Below are positions 1 to 8,539 of a stretch of DNA of 34,716 bases, one piece after another. The translations under genes and the position numbers were made by a program. The DNA comes from Peptostreptococcaceae bacterium (GTDB taxonomy: Bacteria > Bacillota > Clostridia > Peptostreptococcales > Peptostreptococcaceae), in contig JASBZE010000009.1 in the NCBI GenBank assembly GCA_029983575.1, positions 1-34,716 on the forward strand, read 5' to 3'. Numbering within the stretch: position 1 is the stretch's first letter; every line of letters starts with the position of its first letter. The notes under the pieces are model-generated. The model was not told the DNA's origin and did no database searches. It saw only the letters and a program-made list of their open reading frames with translations.

Positions 1-61
1 ATACACAAAATATTTTACAGACTCATATAAGTAGATATTAGGTGATTTTTACGTTTATATA

Positions 62-1120
62 TTATATCTCTTCTATTTCTATTTGCTCTCCTGAGTTTTC
101 TTTAGTCTCTTCCTTGTTTGATTTAGGTCTTAAATTATAGTGTTCCCTTACCTTCTGTTCAATTTCATTTGCCATGTCTGGATTTTCCTCAAGGAATTTT
201 TTTGAGTTTTCTCTACCCTGACCTAGCTTAGTTTCTCCATAAGCATACCATGCACCAGATCTTTTAACTACATCTATGCCTGCAGCAACTTCAAGTAGAT
301 CTCCATACTTAGAGATACCCTCTCCATACATTATATCGAACTCAGCTTGTTTAAAAGGTGGGGCCACCTTATTTTTTACGACCTTGACTCTGGTCTTATT
401 TCCTAGGAATTTATCCCCTTGTTTGATAGAATCTATCCTACGAACGTCAAGTCTAACAGAAGCGTAGTATTTTAAAGCTCTACCACCTGAGGTAGTCTCT
501 GGGCTGCCGTACATAACACCGACCTTTTCTCTAAGTTGATTTATAAATACAGCTGTTGCATTGGCTTTTTTTATAGGACCAGTTAACTTTCTCATCGCTT
601 GTGACATAAGTCTAGCTTGTAGACCCACGTGAGATCCTCCCATTACTCCTTCGATTTCAGCCTTAGGGACTAATGCAGCTACTGAGTCGATTACAATTAT
701 ATCAACAGCTCCACTTCTTATAAGAGCCTCTGCTATTTCAAGAGCGTCCTCTCCAGTATCTGGTTGAGAAATAATCAGATTTTCAACGTCAACGCCTATA
801 GCCTTTGCGTATATAGGGTCTAGTGCGTGTTCTGCATCTATAAATGCAGCTATTCCACCATCTTTTTGAGCTTCTGCTACACAGTGTAGAGCTACTGTTG
901 TCTTACCTGAAGACTCAGGACCGTATATCTCAACGATTCTTCCCCTAGGAATTCCTCCAACTCCCAACGCTACGTCAAGACCTATTGAACCAGTGGATAT
1001 ACAATCTATATCCATTGTAGAACTTTCGTTTAGCTTCATTACAGAGCCCTTACCAAAGTCCTTTTCTATCTTAGATATAGCGTCATTTAATGCTTTTAAT
1101 TTTCCTTCATCTATTGTCAT
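62..1120 (-). CDS. recA: Recombinase RecA
   Basis: RecA forms ATP-dependent filaments on single-stranded DNA, drives strand exchange and triggers LexA self-cleavage. The 352-residue product has the family's usual length. Visible are the Walker A motif GPESSGKT at about residues 67-74, the Walker B-like stretch VDIIVIDSVAALVP, and the DNA-binding loop region MYGSPETTSGGRALKYYASVR. A longer frame opens at 1156, but the ATG at 1120 is chosen: it follows AGAGGTGAT at proper spacing and gives the normal N-terminus (MTIDEGKLKALNDA). The gene has its own promoter and a LexA box, so it is probably transcribed alone as well as by read-through from the transporter gene 5' of it. The acidic C-terminal tail is typical. 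Identity is certain. Confidence 0.99.
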   Translation of the reverse strand: MTIDEGKLKALNDAISKIEKDFGKGSVMKLNESSTMDIDCISTGSIGLDVALGVGGIPRGRIVEIYGPESSGKTTVALHCVAEAQKDGGIAAFIDAEHALDPIYAKAIGVDVENLIISQPDTGEDALEIAEALIRSGAVDIIVIDSVAALVPKAEIEGVMGGSHVGLQARLMSQAMRKLTGPIKKANATAVFINQLREKVGVMYGSPETTSGGRALKYYASVRLDVRRIDSIKQGDKFLGNKTRVKVVKNKVAPPFKQAEFDIMYGEGISKYGDLLEVAAGIDVVKRSGAWYAYGETKLGQGRENSKKFLEENPDMANEIEQKVREHYNLRPKSNKEETKENSGEQIEIEEI

Positions 1121-1142
1121 AATATCACCTCTCATCATTATA

Positions 1143-1154
1143 GAACCACAGTTC
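1143..1154. promoter_or_regulatory. LexA (SOS) operator of recA
   Basis: GAAC-N4-GTTC is a perfect inverted repeat, matching the core of the Gram-positive LexA/DinR box. It lies just downstream of the -10 element of the recA promoter and about 22 bases before the recA start codon, so a bound repressor would cover the transcription start. Seen in the sequence; repression by LexA is inferred from the family rule. Confidence 0.88.
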
Positions 1155-1160
1155 AAATTA

Positions 1161-1189
1161 ATAATAATATAAAAACGCTAACTGGTCAA
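1161..1189 (-). promoter_or_regulatory. recA promoter
   Basis: On the minus strand TTGACC (1189-1184) and TATTAT (1166-1161) are separated by 17 bases, a near-consensus housekeeping promoter. Transcription should start near 1154, within the LexA box. Confidence 0.8.
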
Positions 1190-1289
1190 CACCTATATCC
1201 ATATATAATTTATGCTAAGGACATAAATATCTTCCTATTAGAATAATGTACAATTTTTACGTAAATAGAAAATTATTAAACGAAAAAAT

Positions 1290-2579
1290 TTAAAATTTAA
1301 TTCTAGCTTGTCCGCCGTACATAGATACTCCAAAATTAAAAAAATATGCTATTGAACAAACTATGAAAAATGCTGGGAAATTTATAAATCCGAAGACCTC
1401 ACAGCCGATAAATATTCCTGCAAGAAGTACGTTGGCAGAACTTGTAAACATCGCAGCATAACCAAGGGCGGAACATAATATTGGATCTAATCCTAAAAAT
1501 CCTCCTAAAATCATACCCAAACTAGCACCAATTGAAAAGAGCGGAGTGACTTCTCCACCCTGAAATCCACATGATAGAGATAATACAGTCAGTAATAACT
1601 TTAAGAAAAAGTCGTACTTATATATTACTCCACCGCTAAAAGCTGAACTTATTAAGTTAGTTCCAAGACCTGAGTACCTACCCCTCATCAATAAGAAAGA
1701 AATTAGGGATATTATAATTCCGATAATAAAAATCCTGATATATGGGTTGGTAAGATACTTGGAATTTACTTTTTTTAGTTTAGATACAGATATCACGAAA
1801 ATAATTCCCATAATAGCAAAAACCAAACCTACGATAATCAGCTTAGCACCTACCATAGGATTGATAATGAGCTGTTTTGTAATTGGTACTTGAAATTTTT
1901 CCAATCCTAGAAGTCTAGAGGTATAAGACGCACTAAAAGATGATATTATTAATGGAAGAAGGGTTTTGTAATCCATCTTTCCAATCTTTAATACCTCAAG
2001 AGCAAAAAATATTGCCGCTATTGGAGTTTGAAATAATCCCGAAAAACCGGCGGCCATACCGACCTTAACATATGTTTCTTTATCCATATCACTATGTAGT
2101 AAGTTACCTAAAAAGTTTGACACAGTAGCACCTATTTGCACTGCAACTCCCTCTCTACCTACACTAGCCCCAAAAATATGGCTTATCCAAGTGTTTACCA
2201 TTACCAAAGGTACTAAGAGTAATGGTATAGACGTCTTTTGAAGATCATTACCTTTATTCAATTTCCCTTTTTTATTTATATCATTTCCTATTACCACATT
2301 GTCTTGTTTTAGTTGGCTATCGACTAAATCGATATTTGCAACATCAAAAACGAGTCCCATACCTTTCATAGACCTCTTATTAATTTTATGGTATGAAAAA
2401 ATCGTAACAAGGCCAGCGAAAGGTAAAAATGGAATTAACATATTAAAATGTAAATATCTAAAATCCGTTATTGAAATTAAAACCCTTCCGAAAAAAGCAC
2501 AGATACCTCCTGAAATCAAGCCTACTATCAATGCCAAAATTGAAATTTTAATAGTTTTTAAGTAAAAATCAGCTCTCAT
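1290..2579 (-). CDS. CLC-family transporter, probable CLC-F fluoride/proton antiporter
   Basis: This is a 429-residue membrane protein of the CLC family with about ten hydrophobic segments. The GREGVAVQ motif (141-148) supplies the external gating glutamate E143. The position that is the GSGIP serine in chloride-type CLCs reads GMG here (M74). The helix N region reads GGEVTPLF (341-348), and the second half begins RYSGLGTN. A methionine at the GSGIP position and GGEVTP are features I associate with the CLC-F branch, which exports fluoride in exchange for protons. Fluoride specificity is therefore inferred, not proven. The start ATG lies 10 bases after the pgsA stop, with AGGTAA in front, so it is co-transcribed with pgsA. 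It sits between pgsA and recA, where Bacillus has cinA. No fluoride riboswitch is visible, which would fit constitutive expression. Confidence 0.85.
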   Translation of the reverse strand: MRADFYLKTIKISILALIVGLISGGICAFFGRVLISITDFRYLHFNMLIPFLPFAGLVTIFSYHKINKRSMKGMGLVFDVANIDLVDSQLKQDNVVIGNDINKKGKLNKGNDLQKTSIPLLLVPLVMVNTWISHIFGASVGREGVAVQIGATVSNFLGNLLHSDMDKETYVKVGMAAGFSGLFQTPIAAIFFALEVLKIGKMDYKTLLPLIISSFSASYTSRLLGLEKFQVPITKQLIINPMVGAKLIIVGLVFAIMGIIFVISVSKLKKVNSKYLTNPYIRIFIIGIIISLISFLLMRGRYSGLGTNLISSAFSGGVIYKYDFFLKLLLTVLSLSCGFQGGEVTPLFSIGASLGMILGGFLGLDPILCSALGYAAMFTSSANVLLAGIFIGCEVFGFINFPAFFIVCSIAYFFNFGVSMYGGQARIKF

Positions 2580-2589
2580 AACAAATTAC

Positions 2590-3138
2590 CTAATTTACAT
2601 CCATAAAAATTTCTCTATTATTGTATATATATTCCCAACCGCTGTATATAGTAAAGAATACCGCAAGCATTACCAAAATCTGACTGATGAATAAAAGCGT
2701 AGGATTTAGTAATTGACCCGCGATTAACACTAAAATTATGGACACCATCTGAGTAGCGGTTTTTATCTTTCCACTTTTTGCCGCTGCTATTACTTTTCCA
2801 TCTGCCGCTGCTATAGCTCTAATTATGCTTACAGTCATTTCCCTTGCGACTATTATAGCGACAACCCAAGGCGCTACGAACTGTACATCTACAAGACAGA
2901 TAAAGGCCGTCAACACTAGGAGTTTATCTGCTAAAGGATCCATGAATTTACCAAAGTTGGTAATTAAATTATACTTTCTAGCCAACATACCATCAAAATA
3001 ATCGGTTACAGATGCAACTATAAAAATCAAACACGTGAAAGAATATCTATACTTAAAATTAATCATCATAACTATGACGAATAAAGGTATTAAAAATATC
3101 CTGAAAAGTGTAAGTTTATTTGGTAGATTCATATTCAT
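2590..3138 (-). CDS. pgsA: CDP-diacylglycerol--glycerol-3-phosphate 3-phosphatidyltransferase
   Basis: PgsA makes phosphatidylglycerophosphate from CDP-diacylglycerol and glycerol-3-phosphate, the first committed step to phosphatidylglycerol, at the cytoplasmic membrane. The 182-residue product has several transmembrane helices. It carries the CDP-alcohol phosphotransferase signature DGxxAR...GxxxDxxxD, visible as DYFDGMLARKYN followed by NFGKFMDPLADK. The start ATG at 3138 has GGAGG eight bases upstream and overlaps the end of rimO by 23 bases, showing translational coupling. A second in-frame ATG two codons later (3132) is possible. Other family members make cardiolipin or phosphatidylserine, but the position next to rimO and recA favours pgsA. 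Confidence 0.95.
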   Translation of the reverse strand: MNMNLPNKLTLFRIFLIPLFVIVMMINFKYRYSFTCLIFIVASVTDYFDGMLARKYNLITNFGKFMDPLADKLLVLTAFICLVDVQFVAPWVVAIIVAREMTVSIIRAIAAADGKVIAAAKSGKIKTATQMVSIILVLIAGQLLNPTLLFISQILVMLAVFFTIYSGWEYIYNNREIFMDVN

Positions 3139-4459
3139 AATTCATACCTCCTATTAGGTCATACTCGCTAGCATCGTTAATTAACACGTCGTAAAATTCC
3201 CCTATTTCAAGATCGTCATCAGTGTGTACGTAAACTTGGCAGTCAATTTCTTCTGCATCAAATATAGTCCTTCCCATATACACTTTATCTTCAACTTTTT
3301 CCTCTATAAGTGTTTCATATACTTTGCCAATCTTCTCTCTGTTCTTTTTTAGGGATATATCCTGCTGAATCATCATAATGACGTCTTTTCTTTCATCCAT
3401 GATCTCCTGATCCATATGTCCAGGCAATTTATCAGCTGGTGTGTCTTCCTCTCTAGAATAGGTAAATACACCGAGTCTATCAAACTCGACCTTCTTTATA
3501 AAATCCTTTAGATCTTCTATATCTTCTTTAGTTTCACCCGGAAAACCAACTATAAATGTGGTTCTTAAGGTTGCATTTGGAATTTTACTTCTGATATCAT
3601 TTATTTTATTTAAAATATCCTCTCTAGTTGTGTGTCTATTCATCAGCTTTAATATTTTATTACTTGAGTGTTGGATAGGCATATCAAAATATGAGGCTAT
3701 GTTATCGTATTTTGATATAACTTCTATGGTTTTTTCATCAATGGTCTCAGGATACATATACATTACCCTAATCCAGTGAAAACCCTCTATTTTTTCCAGT
3801 TCTTCCAATAGATCACCAAGTCTCTGCCTGCCGTATAAATCTATTCCGTATTTAGTAGTATCCTGTGCGATGACGACGAGTTCTCTTACTCCGCTTTCAG
3901 CAAGTTTATGAGCTTCGTTTATTATATCTTCCATAGGTCTACTTCTATAATCGCCACGTAGCTTAGGTATTATGCAATATGTACACCTGTTTGAGCATCC
4001 CTCACCTATTTTTAAATAAGCCATGTATCTTGGTGTTGTAATAAATCTAGGAAGTGTCTCATCAAATACAAAGTTTATCTCTCCTACATCCTTGGCCTTA
4101 TGCTCAGAGTTTATCTCGTCAAGTACATCCTCTATGTTTTGATAGCTTCCCGTGCCAACAATAGCATCTATCTCAGGTATTTCCTCCATTAGCTCATCTG
4201 GGTATCTCTGAGCGAGACACCCAGTAACTACTAGTTTTTTTAAGTTTCCAGATTCCTTTAATCCGGCGTAATTTATTATAGTATCTATAGATTCTTCTTT
4301 TGCGCTTTCAATAAAACCACAGGTGTTAACTATGATAATATCAGCTTCTTCAAAATCATCTATATAGTTAAATCCTCTATCCTTGAGTATTCCGAGCATT
4401 ATCTCAGCATCTACGAGATTTTTAGAGCATCCCAAGGATTCAAGCGCTACATTTATCAT
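3116..4459 (-). CDS. rimO: Ribosomal protein S12 methylthiotransferase RimO
   Basis: RimO is a radical-SAM enzyme that adds a methylthio group to an aspartate of ribosomal protein S12. The 447-residue product shows the UPF0004 cysteines C11 (SLGCSKN), C47 (NTCGF) and C81 (TGCLAQ) for the auxiliary iron-sulfur cluster. The radical-SAM CxxxCxxC triad is C155, C159, C162 (GCSNRCTYC), and a C-terminal TRAM domain extends to the end. The N-terminal SLGCSKNLVDAE and the length distinguish RimO from MiaB. The start ATG overlaps the ftsK stop by four bases, and the 3' end overlaps pgsA, so ftsK-rimO-pgsA are tightly coupled. Needs iron-sulfur cluster supply. Confidence 0.97.
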   Translation of the reverse strand: MINVALESLGCSKNLVDAEIMLGILKDRGFNYIDDFEEADIIIVNTCGFIESAKEESIDTIINYAGLKESGNLKKLVVTGCLAQRYPDELMEEIPEIDAIVGTGSYQNIEDVLDEINSEHKAKDVGEINFVFDETLPRFITTPRYMAYLKIGEGCSNRCTYCIIPKLRGDYRSRPMEDIINEAHKLAESGVRELVVIAQDTTKYGIDLYGRQRLGDLLEELEKIEGFHWIRVMYMYPETIDEKTIEVISKYDNIASYFDMPIQHSSNKILKLMNRHTTREDILNKINDIRSKIPNATLRTTFIVGFPGETKEDIEDLKDFIKKVEFDRLGVFTYSREEDTPADKLPGHMDQEIMDERKDVIMMIQQDISLKKNREKIGKVYETLIEEKVEDKVYMGRTIFDAEEIDCQVYVHTDDDLEIGEFYDVLINDASEYDLIGGMNYEYESTK

Positions 4460-7071
4460 ACACTCCTCTTTTCTAAGTCTTCTTTTGATATTAATACTTT
4501 TCTAGGTCTAGAACCCTCGCTCTGACCAATTATTCCCATCTCTTCCATTGAGTCTATTATCCTTGCTGCCCTATTAAATCCAATTCTAAACTTACGCTGA
4601 AGCATAGATGATGATGCCTGACCATTTTCGACCACGAAGTTTATGGCTTCATCTAAAAATTCATCTCTATCATCAGACATTGAGAATTTAGCATTGTTGA
4701 TTTCTTCCATAATTTCCTCGCTAGCAGGCTCTAGGTCAACATCCTTGTATTGATCTTTTATAAAATCTACAACCCTCTCTGATTCGTCTTCTCCTATAAA
4801 AGCACCTTGAATCCTATAAGGTTTGGCAGCATTAACTGGATAGTATAGCATATCTCCCTTTCCGAGAAGTTTTTCTGCTCCACCTTCATCTAAAATAGTC
4901 CTAGAGTCGGTACTTGAAGATACGGCAAAAGAAATCCTCGTAGGGATATTAGATTTTATAAGCCCTGTGATTACGTCGACTGAAGGCCTTTGAGTAGCTA
5001 CTATGAGGTGCATACCAGCCGCCCTTGCCATTTGGGCCAGTCTACATATAGAAGCCTCGACATCATTTGAGCTAACCATCATAAGATCTGCCAACTCATC
5101 GATTATTATTACAATTTTTGGCATTTTTTCAGAGATTTTTTCGTTGTATCCCTTGATGTCTTTAACTTGATTTTCAGCAAATAATTTATATCTTCTATTC
5201 ATCTCACTAACCGCCCAATTTAGAGCATTTGCAGCTTTTTTAGGGTCAGTTACAACAGGAAGCATCAAGTGTGGTATTCCGTTGTAGTTTGCGAGCTCAA
5301 CCATTTTGGGATCTATCATGATCATTTTTACATCTTCAGGAGACGCTTTAAATAATATTGAGCTTATAAGCGTATTTATACAAACAGACTTACCAGAACC
5401 TGTTGAACCAGCGATTAACAAGTGCGGCATATCGGCTATATCCGCAACTACTATACCACCAGATACGTCTTTTCCTAATCCAAAAGCCAGGTTTGATTTG
5501 TGAGTTGTGAATTCGGGACTTGATAGAATGTCCTTTATCCCGACCATACTGGCCTTTTCATTTGGAACCTCGATACCTATAGCCATTTTTCCAGGTATAG
5601 GAGCCACTATCCTAATGCTCTTTGCTGCCAGTGATAATGCTATATCATCAGTTAAACCAACTATTTTAGACACCTTAATTCCTGGTTTTGGTTGAATTTC
5701 GTATCTAGTTATAGTAGGTCCTACTGTTGCTTGTAATATTTTCGCCTCGATACCGAAATCATTTAGTGTGTTTATTAACTTATCTGCATTTTCTCTAATC
5801 TTGCGTTTTGAATTGTCATCGCCTTTAGAAAATACATTATTTAAGAGATCAACACTTGGTTTAATGTATTTTTTGCTCTTCTTGGCCTTTTTAACTTTAT
5901 CCGGCTGAGATATCTTAACGTCGTTAAAATCTTGTAGGAGTGCCATCTGATCAGCCTTATCCCTGTCCAGAGAGCCAAGCGTCTTTCCGTCTAGAGTATT
6001 AGAAAGATTGCCTACTCCATCATCATTGTCAAAATTACTCTTTGTGTAATTCCTTATGCCATTGTCTCCATCTAGATCTAACTCCTCGACTTCATTGAAG
6101 TTAGGATTATCCACGGAATTAGTTACGGTATTTTGATTCGCTTTTTGCAGATTCTGGAGGAGTTCTAAGTCATCCATAGGTATGCTTCGAGTACCTTCTA
6201 ATATTTCTAGATAATCATCATCTGACTTATTAAATCCAACTATTTTTATTGTCTTATCACCATCATCTTCTTCATCTGCATCTGAAAAACCATCTAAATC
6301 TGCCATAAGAGTCTGTTCATCGCTGTAATCAGGCTTCGTGAAAAGAGATTTAAACTTTCCAAAAAAGCCAGTATTTGCATAAGTGTCATCTTCAACCTCA
6401 TCGGATATCGTCTCTAGAGCGTTCTTTTTAAAAATATTAAATCTAGTATGCCATCCAGCATCTTCATCGGCTTTTTCTAGTTTTGGATTTGACTTAGCCT
6501 TTGATATTATGTCGCTTATCGATATATTAAATACGTATAGCGCAGATATAATAAGAGCAAATATAACTACTAGCCATGTGCCAAAAACTCCGAATACATG
6601 AGTTAGGTAATAGGTTATTACTGTAGGTATAAGTCCAATACCCTCATTTGTAACGCCCATTTTCATAACGTCTTTTAATATAGGTAATTTGAGCGGAGAT
6701 CTTGTTGGCAGTGTTGCAAAGTGAATCAAACCATAGAAAATGAAGATGTATATGATGATTAAGTAATACACCTTTGTTCTTCTCACTCTTCTTATTGTCT
6801 CACTTCCATCTATAAGTCCCAACACCCCAAAAACTATCATAATTATTGGAACTATATATGCCAAACCTCCGAAAAGCCCCTTAAATATATTTTGGGACAT
6901 TTCTGGCAAAAGTCCCTTAGAATTTGTCATTAGAGCGTAAAAAAGGAATAACCCTATGAAAATTATCACTAGGTTGTGATACTCTGGGTTAAAAAATACG
7001 CCGTCTCTATCTATCTTGGGTAGTTTTTTCTTTGTAGGTCTTTTTGAACCCGATTTTTTCTTAGTTGCCAA
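4456..7071 (-). CDS. ftsK: DNA translocase FtsK/SpoIIIE
   Basis: This hexameric ATP-driven DNA pump moves chromosome ends away from the closing division septum. The 871-residue product has four transmembrane helices in the first 200 residues and an acidic linker rich in D and E to about residue 400. The motor follows, with Walker A (GSTGSGKS) near residue 556 and Walker B (IVIIIDELADLMM) near 647, and a winged-helix gamma domain at the C-terminus (about 805-865) that reads orienting DNA motifs. The start is taken as TTG at 7071, five bases after GAGGTGA. A GTG at 7080 in the same frame would overlap that Shine-Dalgarno. No sporulation genes are nearby, so a division role (FtsK) is more likely than SpoIIIE, though sequence alone cannot separate them. 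Confidence 0.96.
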   Translation of the reverse strand: MATKKKSGSKRPTKKKLPKIDRDGVFFNPEYHNLVIIFIGLFLFYALMTNSKGLLPEMSQNIFKGLFGGLAYIVPIIMIVFGVLGLIDGSETIRRVRRTKVYYLIIIYIFIFYGLIHFATLPTRSPLKLPILKDVMKMGVTNEGIGLIPTVITYYLTHVFGVFGTWLVVIFALIISALYVFNISISDIISKAKSNPKLEKADEDAGWHTRFNIFKKNALETISDEVEDDTYANTGFFGKFKSLFTKPDYSDEQTLMADLDGFSDADEEDDGDKTIKIVGFNKSDDDYLEILEGTRSIPMDDLELLQNLQKANQNTVTNSVDNPNFNEVEELDLDGDNGIRNYTKSNFDNDDGVGNLSNTLDGKTLGSLDRDKADQMALLQDFNDVKISQPDKVKKAKKSKKYIKPSVDLLNNVFSKGDDNSKRKIRENADKLINTLNDFGIEAKILQATVGPTITRYEIQPKPGIKVSKIVGLTDDIALSLAAKSIRIVAPIPGKMAIGIEVPNEKASMVGIKDILSSPEFTTHKSNLAFGLGKDVSGGIVVADIADMPHLLIAGSTGSGKSVCINTLISSILFKASPEDVKMIMIDPKMVELANYNGIPHLMLPVVTDPKKAANALNWAVSEMNRRYKLFAENQVKDIKGYNEKISEKMPKIVIIIDELADLMMVSSNDVEASICRLAQMARAAGMHLIVATQRPSVDVITGLIKSNIPTRISFAVSSSTDSRTILDEGGAEKLLGKGDMLYYPVNAAKPYRIQGAFIGEDESERVVDFIKDQYKDVDLEPASEEIMEEINNAKFSMSDDRDEFLDEAINFVVENGQASSSMLQRKFRIGFNRAARIIDSMEEMGIIGQSEGSRPRKVLISKEDLEKRSV

Positions 7072-7123
7072 ATTTCTCACCTCATCTATTTCTTACGGTT
7101 CATTGTCCATTACTCACTATAAA

Positions 7124-7132
7124 ATTATATCA
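7124..7132 (-). promoter_or_regulatory. Extended -10 promoter for ftsK-rimO-pgsA
   Basis: Minus strand TGATATAAT is a perfect extended -10 element (TGn plus TATAAT) lying between the M16 peptidase stop and ftsK. The -35 region is poor, as is common for extended -10 promoters. Confidence 0.55.
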
Positions 7133-7177
7133 TATATATTGATTTCATGCGAAATTTTAAAGAAAAGTAATAAAATC

Positions 7178-8446
7178 TTAAGGATTGAAAAGGTCTAGAT
7201 CAATTTGCGCTTTCTCAATATTTTCTCCAACTAGCGCCAGAGAAATTAAATCGTAATTAAAACTCAAATCGATCATTTCCTGTAATTCACAGACGGTTAT
7301 TGAGTCTATGATATCTTGAATTTCTTCTTCAGTTAGAATAATATTTTTTAGCAACATCAGCTTTGCAGACCAAATCATCCTACAGCCAGTATCCTCCAAA
7401 TCTAAAAAATAATATCCCTTCAATTGTTCTTTAAGTATTTCAAGTAAATCGTCATCTATGTAGTTTTTCTTAAGATTATCTATTTCGTCACGTATTATTC
7501 TTAAGACCTCATTTGCGTTATCCATGGAAAATGATGCGCTAAGCTCATACTCAGACCTGTTAGAGTATTCATTTTCTGAGATTCCCACCGCATACACAAG
7601 CGCTTTATCCTCTCTTAGCCTTTGAAACAACACAGAGCTTGGTGTAGCCGCGATATAATTTGTTATTATCTCAGAAATAAAATACTCTTTTATATTTTTA
7701 GGCAGAGGCTTGTCGATTATCATAGATAGTTGTATTTGCTCATTAGTTTTATTTTCTGCGTATAAGGCTTTTGAAAAATCATTTTTTACTTCTACTACCT
7801 CTCTACCATCAATCTCTCCCTGAAATTTAGAGAATTTCTTATTGACTAAGTCTAAAATGTAACTAGGGTTTACCCTACCAGAAATTGATATTACAGCATT
7901 GTCAGGAACGTAGTAAGTTTTGAAATACTTTATTATATCATCTCTCATAAAACCTTGAACACATTCCTTATTTCCAAGTACATCATGACCTATTCCAAAG
8001 TTGCCATAAGTTTTTCTAGCCAAGTTTTCATAGACATAATCTTCAGGAGAGTCGTTGTACATATTTATTTCCTCTATTACTACGGATTTTTCCTTCTCTA
8101 TATCTTCCTGAGAAAAAACTGAATTTAATATAATATCGCTGAGTACGTCAATTCCAATCTCTAGGTGTTTAGATGGTATATGTACGTAAAAAGCTGTGTG
8201 ATCCTTGGTGGTATATGCGTTAAACTCTCCACCTACATAATCTATTTCATTGGTTATATCCTTAGCGCTTCTCGTCTTGGTTCCTTTAAATAACATATGT
8301 TCAATAAAATGGGAAATACCCAAATTTCTACCGATCTCCCTCTCGCTTCCAACCTTGAACACTATACCTATACTGATGGAATTTACTATGTTGTTTTCTT
8401 CTAAGAGCACTCTAAGTCCATTGTCAAGTGTATACTTTTTAAACAT
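7178..8446 (-). CDS. M16-family zinc metallopeptidase
   Basis: The 422-residue protein carries the inverted zinc motif HxxEH (H46, E49, H50 in SHFIEHMLFKGT). The distal glutamate ligand lies in VVIEEINMYNDSPED (about residues 122-136), followed by the C-terminal M16 domain. It resembles the processing-protease-like M16 proteins (YmxG/MlpA type) that follow pnp in many Bacillota. Substrate is unknown. There is no signal peptide, so it is cytoplasmic. The start ATG has AAGGGAAG upstream. It lies directly behind the pnp terminator with only about 25 bases between, so its expression probably depends on read-through from pnp. No promoter of its own is obvious. Confidence 0.93.
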   Translation of the reverse strand: MFKKYTLDNGLRVLLEENNIVNSISIGIVFKVGSEREIGRNLGISHFIEHMLFKGTKTRSAKDITNEIDYVGGEFNAYTTKDHTAFYVHIPSKHLEIGIDVLSDIILNSVFSQEDIEKEKSVVIEEINMYNDSPEDYVYENLARKTYGNFGIGHDVLGNKECVQGFMRDDIIKYFKTYYVPDNAVISISGRVNPSYILDLVNKKFSKFQGEIDGREVVEVKNDFSKALYAENKTNEQIQLSMIIDKPLPKNIKEYFISEIITNYIAATPSSVLFQRLREDKALVYAVGISENEYSNRSEYELSASFSMDNANEVLRIIRDEIDNLKKNYIDDDLLEILKEQLKGYYFLDLEDTGCRMIWSAKLMLLKNIILTEEEIQDIIDSITVCELQEMIDLSFNYDLISLALVGENIEKAQIDLDLFNP

Positions 8447-8471
8447 AACTTCCCTTTCAAAATTAATACAT

Positions 8472-8498
8472 AAAAAACAGTCTGGAAAAACCAGACTG
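8472..8498 (-). terminator. Intrinsic terminator after pnp
   Basis: A perfect 8-bp stem (CAGTCTGG/CCAGACTG, 8478-8498) with a 5-base loop is followed on the minus strand by a run of six T. It lies between the pnp stop and the M16 peptidase start. Confidence 0.92.
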
Positions 8499-8539
8499 TC
8501 AGGTTTATTACTATTACTATTATAGCAAACTTTAGCTAA

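Noticed and set aside
2580..2600. Fluoride riboswitch before the CLC gene
   Set aside because: Only 10 bases separate pgsA and the CLC gene; no room and no matching motif.
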